Assembly (NCBI GenBank): GCA_023265025.1
Contig: JAHFUP010000006.1
Location: forward strand, 48,581-112,580
DNA: 64,000 bases
DNA from: Acidimicrobiia bacterium
GTDB lineage: Bacteria; Actinomycetota; Acidimicrobiia; Acidimicrobiales; AC-14
Reading direction: 5' to 3'
Position 1 is the stretch's first letter; the number at the start of each line of letters is the position of its first letter. Both the position numbers and the translations under genes were made by a program. The notes under the pieces were generated by a model. The model was not told the DNA's origin. It saw only the letters and a program-made list of their open reading frames with translations, and ran no database searches. Below are positions 7,735-17,775 of this stretch, one piece after another.

Positions 7735-8565
7735 TCAGTCGCCGAGCTCCGGCATCACCTTGTCGACGAACTCCTGCACCCGGGAGACGCCGTCGGCCGG
7801 CCAGCTGGCGATGAGGTGGTCGAAGCCGATCTTTCGCAACGCGTCGGCCTCCCGCCGGACCTCGTCCCACGGCTCCGAGATGGACAGGTTCGTCGACCGG
7901 CCGATGTCCGCCGGGTCACGGCCGGCGGCTTCAGCGGCCCGGTCGACGATCGCCGACTTGCGGGCCAGCGACGCCGGCGACCCGAAGCCGTGCCACACGT
8001 CGGCGTGCCGGCCGACGAGGGGCAGCATGACCTTCTCGCCGGTCGCACCGATCCAGAGCGGCGGGTACGGCTGCTGCACCGCCCGGGGCCGGTAGAACGC
8101 GTGCTGCAAACGGTAGTGGCGGCCCTGGAAGTCGAAGTCGTCTGACGTCAACAGCCCCTTGATGATCTGGACCGTCTCCTCCAGGAGCTGGATGCGCTCC
8201 CCGGTCGGCGGGAAGTCGAAACCGAGCCGCTCGTGCTCGTCCCCGTGCCACGCCGCCCCGAGGCCGACGTTCAGCCGCCCGGACGACACGTGGTCGACGG
8301 TCACCACTTCGGCGGCGAGCAGCGACGGATGCCGGTACGTGACGCCGGTGACCAATGCGCCCAGGCGGATCCGCGTGGTCACCGCCGCCAGGGCGGCGAG
8401 CAGCGTCCACGCCTCCAGGCATGGCCCGTTCCGGTCGCCGTAGAGGGCGGTGAAGTGGTCGAAGACCCAGGCCGACTCGAACCCCGCCGCCTCGGCCCAC
8501 TGCACCCGGTCGCGGAGCTCGGGCCAGTCGAGCTGGTGCTGGGAGACGTCGATGCCGACCTTCAT
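7735..8565 (-). CDS. LLM-class F420-dependent oxidoreductase
   Basis: The 276-residue protein is a luciferase-like monooxygenase TIM barrel of the F420-dependent type. Supporting segments are AEAAGFESAWVFDHF, LGALVTGVTYRHP, DHVSSGRLNVGLGAAW and PLWIGATGEKVMLPLV. Such enzymes pass hydride to or from deazaflavin F420 on diverse substrates. ATG 8565 is preceded by TACGGT at 8574-8579 (8-nt spacer) with no ribosome binding site. It is first in a two-gene operon with the MBL hydrolase, suggesting a shared catabolic or detoxification role. Confidence 0.87.
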   Translation of the reverse strand: MKVGIDVSQHQLDWPELRDRVQWAEAAGFESAWVFDHFTALYGDRNGPCLEAWTLLAALAAVTTRIRLGALVTGVTYRHPSLLAAEVVTVDHVSSGRLNVGLGAAWHGDEHERLGFDFPPTGERIQLLEETVQIIKGLLTSDDFDFQGRHYRLQHAFYRPRAVQQPYPPLWIGATGEKVMLPLVGRHADVWHGFGSPASLARKSAIVDRAAEAAGRDPADIGRSTNLSISEPWDEVRREADALRKIGFDHLIASWPADGVSRVQEFVDKVMPELGD

Positions 8566-8573
8566 TGCCCGCC

Positions 8574-8579
8574 ACCGTA
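8574..8579 (-). promoter_or_regulatory. Leaderless -10 box for the LLM oxidoreductase
   Basis: TACGGT lies 8 nt before ATG 8565 on the minus strand. Confidence 0.45.
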
Positions 8580-8593
8580 ATCGGGCCGGTTCG

Positions 8594-9466
8594 TCAGTCG
8601 GTCTTGCTGAACCGCTTCACGGCGATGGCGAAGACCAACAGGCCGAGGCCGGCGAGGATCACCAGCTGGAGCGCGAACGGCACCGGCCAGCCGTTCCACG
8701 TCAGCCCCGGGTCGAGGACGCGTGCCGCCGCCGGCGTCAGATCCAGGTGCGAGAACACCACGTGGCGCATGGGGTTCACCGCGTAGGTCACCGGGTTGAT
8801 CTTGGTGGCGAACGCCAGCCAGACCGGCAATCCCGACGTGGGGTAGAGGGCGCCCGACAGGAACATCATCGGTGTGATGACGGTCTGGATCACCGGCATC
8901 ACCGACTGGATGTTGGCCACGCGTGCACCGAGCAGCAGGCCGAACGCGGTGATCGACAGCGACGCCAGGAACAGCACGGCCAGCAGCTCGATCATCAGCA
9001 CCGGCGAGTAGGGCACGTCGGCCAGCCCGGCCAGGGCCAGAATGATCACCGCCTGGGCGGTGGCCACGATTGCTCCGCCGACGCACTTGCCCGCCATGAT
9101 CGACGTCCGCCGGATCGGCGCCACCAGCATCTCCCGCAGGAAGCCGAACTCCCGGTCCCACACCACCGACACGCCGGAGAACACGGCGGTGAACATCACC
9201 GAGGTGGCGAGCACACCGGGGAAGAGGAACGTGCGGAAGCTGACGTTCTCCGAACCGACCGACACGACCCGGGACAGGCCGGTGCCCAGCACGAACAGCC
9301 ACAGCAGCGGCTGCACCAGGCCGGCGGCGAGGCGCCGGCGGTCCTTGAGCCAGCGGAGGAGCTCGCGGTGGCAGACGATCCGCGCCGCTCGAATGTCAGC
9401 GGCCAGGCCGGTCGGCGGCCGCTCGACCGGGGCCAGCTCCAGGGAGGTTTGCACCGTCGTCGTCAT
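8594..9466 (-). CDS. ABC-2 type exporter permease (DrrB-like)
   Basis: This 290-residue inner-membrane protein has about six helices and the ABC-2 signature region (VVWDREFGFLREMLVAPIRR, then NPVTYAVNPMRHVVF). It is the membrane partner of the ATPase encoded immediately upstream, with a 2-nt gap between the genes. DrrAB-like pairs export drugs, lipids or other hydrophobic compounds; the cargo is unknown. The linked MarR regulator and palindromic operator suggest inducible efflux. Confidence 0.88.
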   Translation of the reverse strand: MTTTVQTSLELAPVERPPTGLAADIRAARIVCHRELLRWLKDRRRLAAGLVQPLLWLFVLGTGLSRVVSVGSENVSFRTFLFPGVLATSVMFTAVFSGVSVVWDREFGFLREMLVAPIRRTSIMAGKCVGGAIVATAQAVIILALAGLADVPYSPVLMIELLAVLFLASLSITAFGLLLGARVANIQSVMPVIQTVITPMMFLSGALYPTSGLPVWLAFATKINPVTYAVNPMRHVVFSHLDLTPAAARVLDPGLTWNGWPVPFALQLVILAGLGLLVFAIAVKRFSKTD

Positions 9467-9468
9467 CG

Positions 9469-10452
9469 CTACCTCCGTCCGCGGAACATGGCGGGAATCT
9501 CCGAGCCGGGGTTGGCCTCGGCGTCACGGATCGTCCGGCCGGTGAAAGTCATGAACACGTCGTCGAGCGTCGGCCGGGTGACGCTCACCGAACGTACCGC
9601 CACGCCGAGGTCGGCGAGCAACCGGGGCACGAACCGCTCACCGTCCGGGACGTGCAGCTCGAGGGCGCCGGCCACCGACGAAGCCTCCAGGCCGAACTGG
9701 CGCTTGATGGCTGCGGCGGCAGCCGCTTCGTCGTCGGTCTCCAGCCGGATGCGGTCGGTGCCGATGGCCGCCTTGAGCGCCTGGGGCGTGTCGAGGGCGA
9801 CGATCTGGCCGGCGTCCATGATGGCGATGCGGTCGCAGTTCTCCGCCTCGTCCATGTAGTGGGTGGTGAGGAAGATCGTCAGGTCCTCGGCGTGGCGCAG
9901 CTCGTTCAGGTACTCCCAGATCGACGCCCGGGTCTGGGGGTCGAGGCCCACCGTCGGCTCGTCGAGGAACAGGACCCGCGGCGAGTGGAGCAGGCCGCGG
10001 GCGATCTCCAGCCGGCGCTTCATGCCGCCGGAGAAGGTGGAGACGTCCTTGTCCCGCCGGTCCCACAGGCCGACCAGCTCCAGCACCTGGCGCATCCGGG
10101 TCTCGAGCCGGGCGGATGGAACCCCGTAGAGCTGGCCGTGGAAGCGCAGGTTCTGGGCTGCGCTCAGGTACGTGTCCAGCGTCATGTCCTGGAACACCAG
10201 GCCGATCTCCCGGCGGACGTCGTCGCGCTGGGTCACCACGTCGAAGCCGGCGACCTCGGCCCGCCCGCCGGTCGGCCGGAGGAGGGTGCACAGCATGTTG
10301 ATCGTGGTCGACTTGCCGGCGCCGTTGGGGCCGAGGAACCCGAACGTCTCGCCCGCGTGCACCTCGAAGTCGACGCCCCGTACGGCCTCGACGTCGCCGA
10401 AGCGCTTCTGCAGGTCCTGCACCCGGATGGCGGGCGGTCGGTCGGTCGCCAT
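9469..10452 (-). CDS. ABC transporter ATP-binding protein (DrrA-like)
   Basis: The 327-residue ATPase has Walker A GPNGAGKS (41-48), signature FSGGM (140-144), Walker B LFLDEP (161-166) and the H-loop FLTTHYMDEAE. The C-terminal DrrA-type extension (about 225-327) ends with PTLDDVFMTFTGR. It powers the adjacent DrrB-like permease. The start ATG 10452 is chosen over the longer ORF because a GAGGAGG site lies 10 nt upstream and the divergent MarR gene and operator occupy the rest. Confidence 0.9.
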   Translation of the reverse strand: MATDRPPAIRVQDLQKRFGDVEAVRGVDFEVHAGETFGFLGPNGAGKSTTINMLCTLLRPTGGRAEVAGFDVVTQRDDVRREIGLVFQDMTLDTYLSAAQNLRFHGQLYGVPSARLETRMRQVLELVGLWDRRDKDVSTFSGGMKRRLEIARGLLHSPRVLFLDEPTVGLDPQTRASIWEYLNELRHAEDLTIFLTTHYMDEAENCDRIAIMDAGQIVALDTPQALKAAIGTDRIRLETDDEAAAAAAIKRQFGLEASSVAGALELHVPDGERFVPRLLADLGVAVRSVSVTRPTLDDVFMTFTGRTIRDAEANPGSEIPAMFRGRR

Positions 10453-10477
10453 GGGATGGGCACCTCCTCGGGGAACA

Positions 10478-10498
10478 ATCGTTGGAAATACCAACGAT
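10478..10498. promoter_or_regulatory. Palindromic MarR-type operator
   Basis: ATCGTTGG-AAATA-CCAACGAT is a perfect 8-bp inverted repeat with a 5-nt spacer, in the 88-nt gap between the divergent ABC exporter and MarR genes. Size and symmetry fit a MarR dimer site controlling both promoters. Confidence 0.7.
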
Positions 10499-10527
10499 AG
10501 ACACTTCCAATCGAATGTCAAGCCGGT

Positions 10528-10533
10528 TACCAT
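10528..10533 (+). promoter_or_regulatory. Leaderless -10 box for the MarR gene
   Basis: TACCAT lies 7 nt before the GTG at 10541 and 30 nt downstream of the operator. Confidence 0.4.
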
Positions 10534-10540
10534 CGAACGT

Positions 10541-11023
10541 GTGGAGGACCAGCGACTCGATGCGCTCTCCGGCGTGCTGCTGCTGGCCCGCGAGATGCAC
10601 CGTGAGATGCACGGGTTGATGATCCAGGAGACCTGGGCCATCGACGCCGGCTTCCGCCCCCCGTGCCTCGGGGTGCTCGCCGTCGTCGAACGCCTGCAGC
10701 CCGTCTCCCAGCGGGAGATCAGCGACACCCTCGGCCTGGACGCCAGCGACGTCGTCGGCGTGCTCGACATCCTGGAGGGGGCGAAGATGGTCGAGCGCCG
10801 GCGGGACCCGGCCGATCGGCGCCGGCATGCCGTCGTCCTCACCGAGCTCGGCGAGACGGCGGCCCAGCGCGTCGCCGCCCTCCGGGCCCAGGCCGGCGAC
10901 CGGGTCCTGGCCGGCCTCGACGACGAGGAGCGCCGGCAACTCGTCACCCTCCTCGACCGGGCCAACGCCCACCATGCGCCCCAGTGCCAGCCCAGCCTGT
11001 CCGGACGGGGCCTGCGCGTTTAG
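10541..11023 (+). CDS. MarR-family transcriptional regulator
   Basis: The 160-residue winged-helix protein has a recognition region (VSQREISDTLGLDASDVVGVLDILEGAKMV) followed by the wing ERRRDPADRRRHAVVLTELG, typical of MarR. It probably represses the divergent DrrAB-like exporter and itself through the palindrome at 10478-10498, with release by a small-molecule ligand. GTG 10541 was chosen because upstream in-frame sequence belongs to the ABC gene and the operator, and a TACCAT box sits 7 nt before it. Confidence 0.88.
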   Translation: MEDQRLDALSGVLLLAREMHREMHGLMIQETWAIDAGFRPPCLGVLAVVERLQPVSQREISDTLGLDASDVVGVLDILEGAKMVERRRDPADRRRHAVVLTELGETAAQRVAALRAQAGDRVLAGLDDEERRQLVTLLDRANAHHAPQCQPSLSGRGLRV

Positions 11024-11053
11024 CCCCTCGCTGCGCCTGGGTACGCGCGCAGC

Positions 11054-11656
11054 GTGGGTACATCGCTGCAAGAGGTGCGCGCCGCCGCCGCCGGGTGCCG
11101 GGCGTGCGACCTGTGGGAGTGCGGCACCCAGACCGTGTTCGGCGAGGGATCACAATCCTCGGAGCTGATGCTGGTCGGCGAGCAACCGGGTGACAAGGAG
11201 GATCTGGCCGGGCGCCCGTTCGTCGGCCCGGCCGGTCGGATCCTCGACGAAGCGTTGAAAGAGGCAGGCATCGACCGGTCCACCGTGTACATCACCAACG
11301 CGGTCAAGCACTTCAAGTGGGAGGCGCGCGGCAAGCGCCGGCTGCACAAGCGCCCGGATTCCCGCGAGATCGCGGCCTGCCGCCCGTGGCTCGACCGGGA
11401 GATCGAGCTGGTCCAACCCAAAGTCGTCGTCTGCCTCGGTGCGACCGCATGCCAAGCCCTCCTCGGGCGGACGTTCAAGGTCACCAAGCAGCGGGGCGAG
11501 CTGTTCCCCCAGCCGGCGGGGCACGTCATCACCGCCACCGTGCACCCGTCCTCCATCCTGCGGGCACGAGATCCTGCGGCCCGGGAGGCGGAGATGAAGG
11601 CCTTCACCGAGGATCTCCGGCTCGTCGAGCGGCAGCTGAGGGCCTTCTCCGCCTAA
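11054..11656 (+). CDS. udgX: UdgX-type uracil-DNA glycosylase
   Basis: This 200-residue protein belongs to the Fe-S uracil-DNA glycosylase superfamily. Near the N-terminus are Cys15 and Cys18 (cluster ligands), then motif GEQPGDKED (42-50) and RPFVGPAG. The loop KRRLH (94-98) corresponds to the KRRIH loop specific to UdgX, whose His forms a covalent bond with the uracil-derived abasic site; here it would be His98. A C-terminal HPSSILRA motif completes the fold. The start is GTG 11054. It follows the MarR gene after 30 nt but is probably unrelated to efflux. Confidence 0.88.
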   Translation: MGTSLQEVRAAAAGCRACDLWECGTQTVFGEGSQSSELMLVGEQPGDKEDLAGRPFVGPAGRILDEALKEAGIDRSTVYITNAVKHFKWEARGKRRLHKRPDSREIAACRPWLDREIELVQPKVVVCLGATACQALLGRTFKVTKQRGELFPQPAGHVITATVHPSSILRARDPAAREAEMKAFTEDLRLVERQLRAFSA

Positions 11657-11659
11657 CAT
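11654..11659 (+). promoter_or_regulatory. Leaderless -10 box for the CDF transporter
   Basis: TAACAT, overlapping the udgX stop codon, lies 8 nt before ATG 11668. Confidence 0.4.
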
Positions 11660-11667
11660 CCGCCGCC

Positions 11668-12600
11668 ATGCAAGAAGGCAGCAAGAAGGCCATCGTCGCC
11701 GCGTTCCTGGCCAACCTGGCGATCGCGCTCGGCAAGCTCGTCGGGTTCCTCATCACCGGGGCGGCGTCGATGCTCGCCGAGTCAGTCCACTCGTTCGCCG
11801 ATTCGGGCAACCAGGGGCTGCTCTTCCTCGGTGGGGCGCGGGCCAGGAAGACGGCCACCCCCGAGCACCCATTCGGGTTCGGGAGGGAGCGCTACTTCTG
11901 GTCGTTCGTCGTGGCCCTGGTCCTCTTCACCCTGGGCGGCCTGTTCGCCCTGTTCGAGGGCATCGAGAAGCTGCGCGAGCCTCACGAGATCGAGGGTGCC
12001 GGCGTCGCCTTCGCCATCCTGCTCCTGGCCATCGTGATGGAGGGCTACTCCCTGCGCACGGCCGTCAAGGAGAGCAAGCACGTCAAGCGCAGCGAGTCGT
12101 GGCCGCAGTTCATCCGCCGGTCGAAGTCCCCTGAGCTGCCGGTCGTGCTGCTCGAGGACGTCGGCGCCCTGACCGGCCTGGTCTTCGCCGTCGTCGGCCT
12201 GGGCCTGGCCGAGATCACCGGCAACCCTCGGTTCGACGCCGTCGGCAGCATCGCCATCGGCCTTCTGCTCTGCGTGATCGCCGTCATCCTGGTGATCGAG
12301 ATGAAGGGCCTACTCATCGGCGAGGGCGCGTCGCCGGCCGTCCTGACCAGCATCCACGAGGCGATGGCGTCCACCGACCGGGTGCGGAAGGTGATCCACA
12401 TGCGCACCGAGCACCTCGGGCCCGAGGAACTGCTGGTGGCGGCCAAGCTCAGCTTCGACTCGAACCTCGACCTGCCGGCGCTGGCCGAAGCCATCAACGA
12501 GGTCGAGCGCCGGGTACGCGACGCCGTCCCCGCCGCCCGCATGATCTACATCGAGCCGGACATCGAGCGCTCCCCGGAGAGCCAGGCGACGGCGAAGTAG
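11668..12600 (+). CDS. Cation diffusion facilitator transporter
   Basis: This 310-residue protein has about six membrane helices. Metal-site residues sit in AESVHSFADSGNQ (His41, Asp45) and probably in LLEDVGALTG. A cytoplasmic C-terminal domain (about 220-310) is present. The insert ESKHVKRSESWPQFIRRSKSPELPVVLLED resembles the SLC30A9-like branch of the family. It should export Zn2+ or a related divalent cation against protons. The ORF-track start lies inside udgX; ATG 11668 is preferred and has a TAACAT box 8 nt upstream. Confidence 0.87.
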   Translation: MQEGSKKAIVAAFLANLAIALGKLVGFLITGAASMLAESVHSFADSGNQGLLFLGGARARKTATPEHPFGFGRERYFWSFVVALVLFTLGGLFALFEGIEKLREPHEIEGAGVAFAILLLAIVMEGYSLRTAVKESKHVKRSESWPQFIRRSKSPELPVVLLEDVGALTGLVFAVVGLGLAEITGNPRFDAVGSIAIGLLLCVIAVILVIEMKGLLIGEGASPAVLTSIHEAMASTDRVRKVIHMRTEHLGPEELLVAAKLSFDSNLDLPALAEAINEVERRVRDAVPAARMIYIEPDIERSPESQATAK

Positions 12601-12601
12601 C

Positions 12602-12646
12602 CGAGTGTGCAATCTTGTACCGCAGCGGTACAAGATTGCACACTCG
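12602..12646. repeat. Perfect 22-bp inverted repeat between convergent genes
   Basis: Arms at 12602-12623 and 12625-12646 are exact reverse complements around a single central A. The element begins 2 nt after the CDF stop and ends 4 nt before the thiC stop, filling the gap. It would form a very stable hairpin in both transcripts and may be a bidirectional terminator, though it lacks T-runs. Confidence 0.75.
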
Positions 12647-12650
12647 CCGA

Positions 12651-14421
<1,771 letters not shown>

Positions 14422-14468
14422 GTGTGCTGCCAGCTTGTCACACCGGTTTCGTGGGTACCCCCTCCGGT

Positions 14469-14774
14469 ATGTCGAACCCTCAGCACCCGGAGCGTGACCT
14501 CGCCGCCGATCCCTCCCACGGCCCGGTGCCGCCCGAGAACCAGCCCGGCCACCACCCGACCGAGGAGCAGGACCAGCCGCCCCTCGACAAGTTCGCGGCG
14601 AAGCTCGGAACGATGGAGCCGGCGGCGCGCGAGGAGGTGCTGGCCGACGAGCCTCACGCGCCGCCGGCGCCGGCGGCCCGGCGCAATGCCCTCGTCGGCG
14701 TGGCCGCGGTTGCCGCCCTGGTCGCGGTGGTCCTCGCCGTGCTCACCGGCCGGCGCCGGCGCGCCCGCCGCTGA
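14469..14774 (+). CDS. Small tail-anchored protein of unknown function
   Basis: The 101-residue protein has a hydrophilic, Pro- and Glu-rich N-terminal part ([20 protein letters not shown]). A single membrane helix near the end (about 75-95, [20 protein letters not shown]) is followed by a basic tail (TGRRRRARR). I do not recognise the family. Topology suggests a tail anchor with the N-terminal part cytoplasmic. ATG 14469 is an inference; the larger ORF is antisense to thiC. It is divergent from thiC and convergent with the DUF2510 gene. Confidence 0.55.
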   Translation: MSNPQHPERDLAADPSHGPVPPENQPGHHPTEEQDQPPLDKFAAKLGTMEPAAREEVLADEPHAPPAPAARRNALVGVAAVAALVAVVLAVLTGRRRRARR

Positions 14775-14786
14775 GACTCGAGGCCG

Positions 14787-15785
14787 TTAGGACCCGACGA
14801 CCGACGTCGGCAGGCCGGCGAGCCGGGAGGCGAACACGCCCACGATGCCCTCGATCGTGGTCTGCCCCTGCACCGGCATCTGCGGGCCAACCGGCTGGGC
14901 GAAGTACACGCCGAGGAGCGCCCGCCCCCGCTGGAGGTAGACGGCGACCGTGCGCGATGGCGGATCGGAGCCGTTGTCGGACGTGAGGTCGTACGCCCGG
15001 CGGTTCACCGTGGGGGTCTGGGCCCAGGTGGCGTCGGGCGGGGCATTGAACGTCGTGATCACGGGCAGCTCGCCGGGCGCTCCCGCCACCGGCGTCTTCG
15101 GACACCGGGCCACCTCCGACTGGAGCTCGGAAAAGGCCTGGGTCGTGCCACCCGAGTCGGCGTAGAGCACCCCCTCGGTGCTGAGGACGACCTTGCCGGC
15201 GGGGTCGAGCACGTAGTCCTGCAGGCGGGCGGCGCGGCGGGACTCGCTCGGGTAGCGGCCGTTGCACAGGTCGAGCGTGGGCTGGTTGAGGCCGGCGCCG
15301 CCCGGGAACAGCACGACGTCTGCGTTCTGCGGCACGTCCTCCGGCCTCACGACCAGCAGCGACAGGGCGGAGGCCGAGGGGTCGGAGCCGAAAGAGATGG
15401 TCGGCTCGGTCGTGGGCGTCGAGGGCTCGTCCACCGGTGTGCGGTTGGCGGAGACGGTGCTGGAGGTGTCCGACCGGGTGGACAGCACGACGCCGACGAC
15501 GCCGACCAGCAGGCCGACGACAACGGCGAGCGCCCACTTCCACGCCTTCTGGGGGCGCTTCGCCGTCGCCGCGCCCGTCCCGGCGCCGGCGGTCTCCGGT
15601 CGGTGGACGACCGGCGCCGGCAGTCCGTGGCCACCGGGCAGGGGGTTCACGTCCTGCGGTGGCGGGTCGTTGACGGCGGCCGAGTCCACCGTGGCGAACG
15701 TCCACGACGACCCGGTCCAGTACCGCTTACGGCTCGGCGTCCAGAAGTCCGGGTACCAACCCGGCGGTGCGCCTCCGTCGCTCAT
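14787..15785 (-). CDS. DUF2510 membrane-anchored protein
   Basis: This 332-residue protein starts with a DUF2510 motif (PPGWYPDFWTPSRKRYWTGSSW, about residues 7-28), a Pro-rich linker and one membrane helix (about 83-103). An extracytoplasmic domain (about 130-332) follows with a Cys pair (LDLCNGRYPSE and VARCPKTP). The pattern VVRPEDVP plus a conserved Cys also occurs in the lipoprotein at 60061, suggesting a shared sensor-like fold. Function unknown. Start could be ATG 15785 or 15794. It is divergent from hemE. Confidence 0.72.
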   Translation of the reverse strand: MSDGGAPPGWYPDFWTPSRKRYWTGSSWTFATVDSAAVNDPPPQDVNPLPGGHGLPAPVVHRPETAGAGTGAATAKRPQKAWKWALAVVVGLLVGVVGVVLSTRSDTSSTVSANRTPVDEPSTPTTEPTISFGSDPSASALSLLVVRPEDVPQNADVVLFPGGAGLNQPTLDLCNGRYPSESRRAARLQDYVLDPAGKVVLSTEGVLYADSGGTTQAFSELQSEVARCPKTPVAGAPGELPVITTFNAPPDATWAQTPTVNRRAYDLTSDNGSDPPSRTVAVYLQRGRALLGVYFAQPVGPQMPVQGQTTIEGIVGVFASRLAGLPTSVVGS

Positions 15786-15830
15786 GCCCACCATCTTGCC
15801 CCGCCTTCGGGAAGCGAGGTGCGCGGCGGT

Positions 15831-16853
15831 ATGGTCGACGGGGTGAACAGTTCCTTGCTCGACGCCTGCTGGGGCAAGCCCGTCGAGCGGGTGCCGGTGT
15901 GGTTCATGCGTCAGGCGGGGCGGTGCCTGCCCGAATATCGGGCCCTCCGCGAGCGCTACGGCATGTTCGAGATCTTCCGCAACCCCGAGCTCGCGGCCGA
16001 GGTCACCATGCAGCCGGTGCGCCGGCTGGGCGTCGACGCCGCCATCCTGTTTTCCGACATCGTCGTGCCCTTGGCCGCGGTGGGCGTCGGCGTGGAGCTG
16101 CAGCCGGGACCGGTGCTGGCCGAGCCCTTCCGCACGCCGGCGGACCTGGCCCGCCTGCGGCCCCTGGAGCCCGAGGCCGACATGCCCTACGTGCTCGACA
16201 CGGTTCGGCTCCTGACCGCCCAGCTCGACGTGCCGCTCATCGGCTTCGCCGGCGCCCCGTTCACCCTGGCCAGCTACCTGATCGAGGGCGGTTCCTCGAA
16301 GACCCTCGGGCGGACCAAGGCGGCCATGCACGCGGAGCCGGCGTTCTGGTCGGAGCTGCTCGACCGGCTGGCCGACATGGTGATCGCGTTGCTGCGGGCC
16401 CAAGTGGCGGCCGGCGCCGCCGCCGTCCAGGTGTTCGACTCGTGGGCCGGACTGCTCAGCCCCGCCGACTACCGGCGCTCGGTGCTGCCCGCCACCCGGA
16501 AGATCTTCGCCGGCCTGGAGGACCTGGGTGTCCCCCGCATCCACTTCGGCGTCGGCACCGGCGAGCTGCTGGAGCTGCTGGCCGAGGCCGGCCCCGACGT
16601 GGTGGGCGTCGACTGGCGGGTCCCGCTCGACCGGGCCCGCGCCCGCTTGGGCGACCACGTCGCGGTGCAGGGCAACCTCGACCCCGCCGCCTGCCTGGCG
16701 CCGTTCGATGTCGTCGCCCGCGAGGCGACCGCCGTCCTCGACGCCAACGCCGGCCGCCCCGGCCATGTGTTCAACCTCGGCTGGGGCGTGCTCCCGGAGA
16801 CCGACCCCGACATCCTCCGCCGCCTGGTCGACTTCGTCCACGGTGCTCAGTAG
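15831..16853 (+). CDS. hemE: Uroporphyrinogen decarboxylase
   Basis: The 340-residue enzyme decarboxylates the four acetate side chains of uroporphyrinogen III to give coproporphyrinogen III. PVWFMRQAGRCLPEYR near the N-terminus, FSDIVVPLAAVG (active-site Asp), GFAGAPFTLASYLIEGG and the C-terminal NLGWGVLPETDP are diagnostic. Start is ATG 15831 or GTG 15843; the latter has TATGGT 8 nt upstream and could be leaderless. It heads the hemE-hemH-hemY operon, with hemH overlapping its end by 11 nt. Confidence 0.96.
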   Translation: MVDGVNSSLLDACWGKPVERVPVWFMRQAGRCLPEYRALRERYGMFEIFRNPELAAEVTMQPVRRLGVDAAILFSDIVVPLAAVGVGVELQPGPVLAEPFRTPADLARLRPLEPEADMPYVLDTVRLLTAQLDVPLIGFAGAPFTLASYLIEGGSSKTLGRTKAAMHAEPAFWSELLDRLADMVIALLRAQVAAGAAAVQVFDSWAGLLSPADYRRSVLPATRKIFAGLEDLGVPRIHFGVGTGELLELLAEAGPDVVGVDWRVPLDRARARLGDHVAVQGNLDPAACLAPFDVVAREATAVLDANAGRPGHVFNLGWGVLPETDPDILRRLVDFVHGAQ

Positions 16854-17775
16854 CCAGGGCGGCGGAGCCGCGAGCGCAGTCGGCGTCCTGCTGATGGCGT
16901 ACGGGACGCCGGCCACTCCCGACGACGTCGAGGCTTACTACACCCACGTGCGCAGGGGCCGTCCACCGTCGCCCGACCAGCTGGCCGACCTCCGCCGGCG
17001 CTATGACGCCATCGGGGGCACGTCGCCGCTGCTGGAACGGACTCGTGAGCAGGCGGGCGGCATCCAGGCCGCGCTGGGGGAGGAGTTCCGCGTCGAGCTG
17101 GGCATGAAGCACGCGCCGCCGTTCATCGAGGGCGGCGTGGCTGCCCTCGCCGGCGCCGGCGTGGCGCGGGTGGTCGGCCTCGTGCTGGCGCCGCATTACT
17201 CGGCGCTGTCGGTGGGCGAGTATGCGAAGCGGGCGGAGGCGACGGCCGCCAGCCTCGGGCTGGACTTCACCATGGTGACGTCGTGGCACCTGGCGCCGGG
17301 CTATCTCGACCTGCTGGCCGGCTTCGTCGGAGACGAGCTGGCGCAGCTCGACGCCGACCCGGTCGAGGTGGTGTTCACCGCCCACTCGCTGCCGACGCGC
17401 ATCATCGCCATGGGCGACCCGTACCCGGAACAGCTGGCCGAGACGGCCAAGGAGGTGGCGGCGCGGGCCGGCGTCGACCGGTGGTCGGTGGGCTGGCAGA
17501 GCGCCGGCCGCACCCCCGAGCCGTGGATCGGTCCCGACATCCTCGCCGTGCTTCCCGCGCTGGTCACCGCCGGCGCCGCCGGCGTCGTCGTGTGCCCGGC
17601 CGGCTTCGTGTCCGACCACCTGGAGGTGCTGTTCGACCTCGACGTCGAGGCCCGGGCCGCAGCGGCCGGGCTCGGACTGGCGTTCACCCGCACGCCGTCG
17701 CCGAACGCCCATCCCGCCTTCTGCGCCACCGTGGCCGGCGTGATTCGGAGTGCGGCCACCAGGAGTGATGGCTGA
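16843..17775 (+). CDS. hemH: Ferrochelatase (probably coproporphyrin ferrochelatase)
   Basis: The 310-residue enzyme inserts Fe2+ into a porphyrin. LLMAYGTPATPDDVEAYYTHVRRGR begins the fold, with GMKHAPPFIE (conserved His), VVFTAHSLPTRI and CPAGFVSDHLEVLFDLDVEA (conserved Glu/Asp). In actinobacteria this enzyme normally uses coproporphyrin III (CpfC), which fits the hemY neighbour. GTG 16843 lies inside the hemE 3' end, indicating coupling. Confidence 0.94.
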   Translation: MLSSQGGGAASAVGVLLMAYGTPATPDDVEAYYTHVRRGRPPSPDQLADLRRRYDAIGGTSPLLERTREQAGGIQAALGEEFRVELGMKHAPPFIEGGVAALAGAGVARVVGLVLAPHYSALSVGEYAKRAEATAASLGLDFTMVTSWHLAPGYLDLLAGFVGDELAQLDADPVEVVFTAHSLPTRIIAMGDPYPEQLAETAKEVAARAGVDRWSVGWQSAGRTPEPWIGPDILAVLPALVTAGAAGVVVCPAGFVSDHLEVLFDLDVEARAAAAGLGLAFTRTPSPNAHPAFCATVAGVIRSAATRSDG

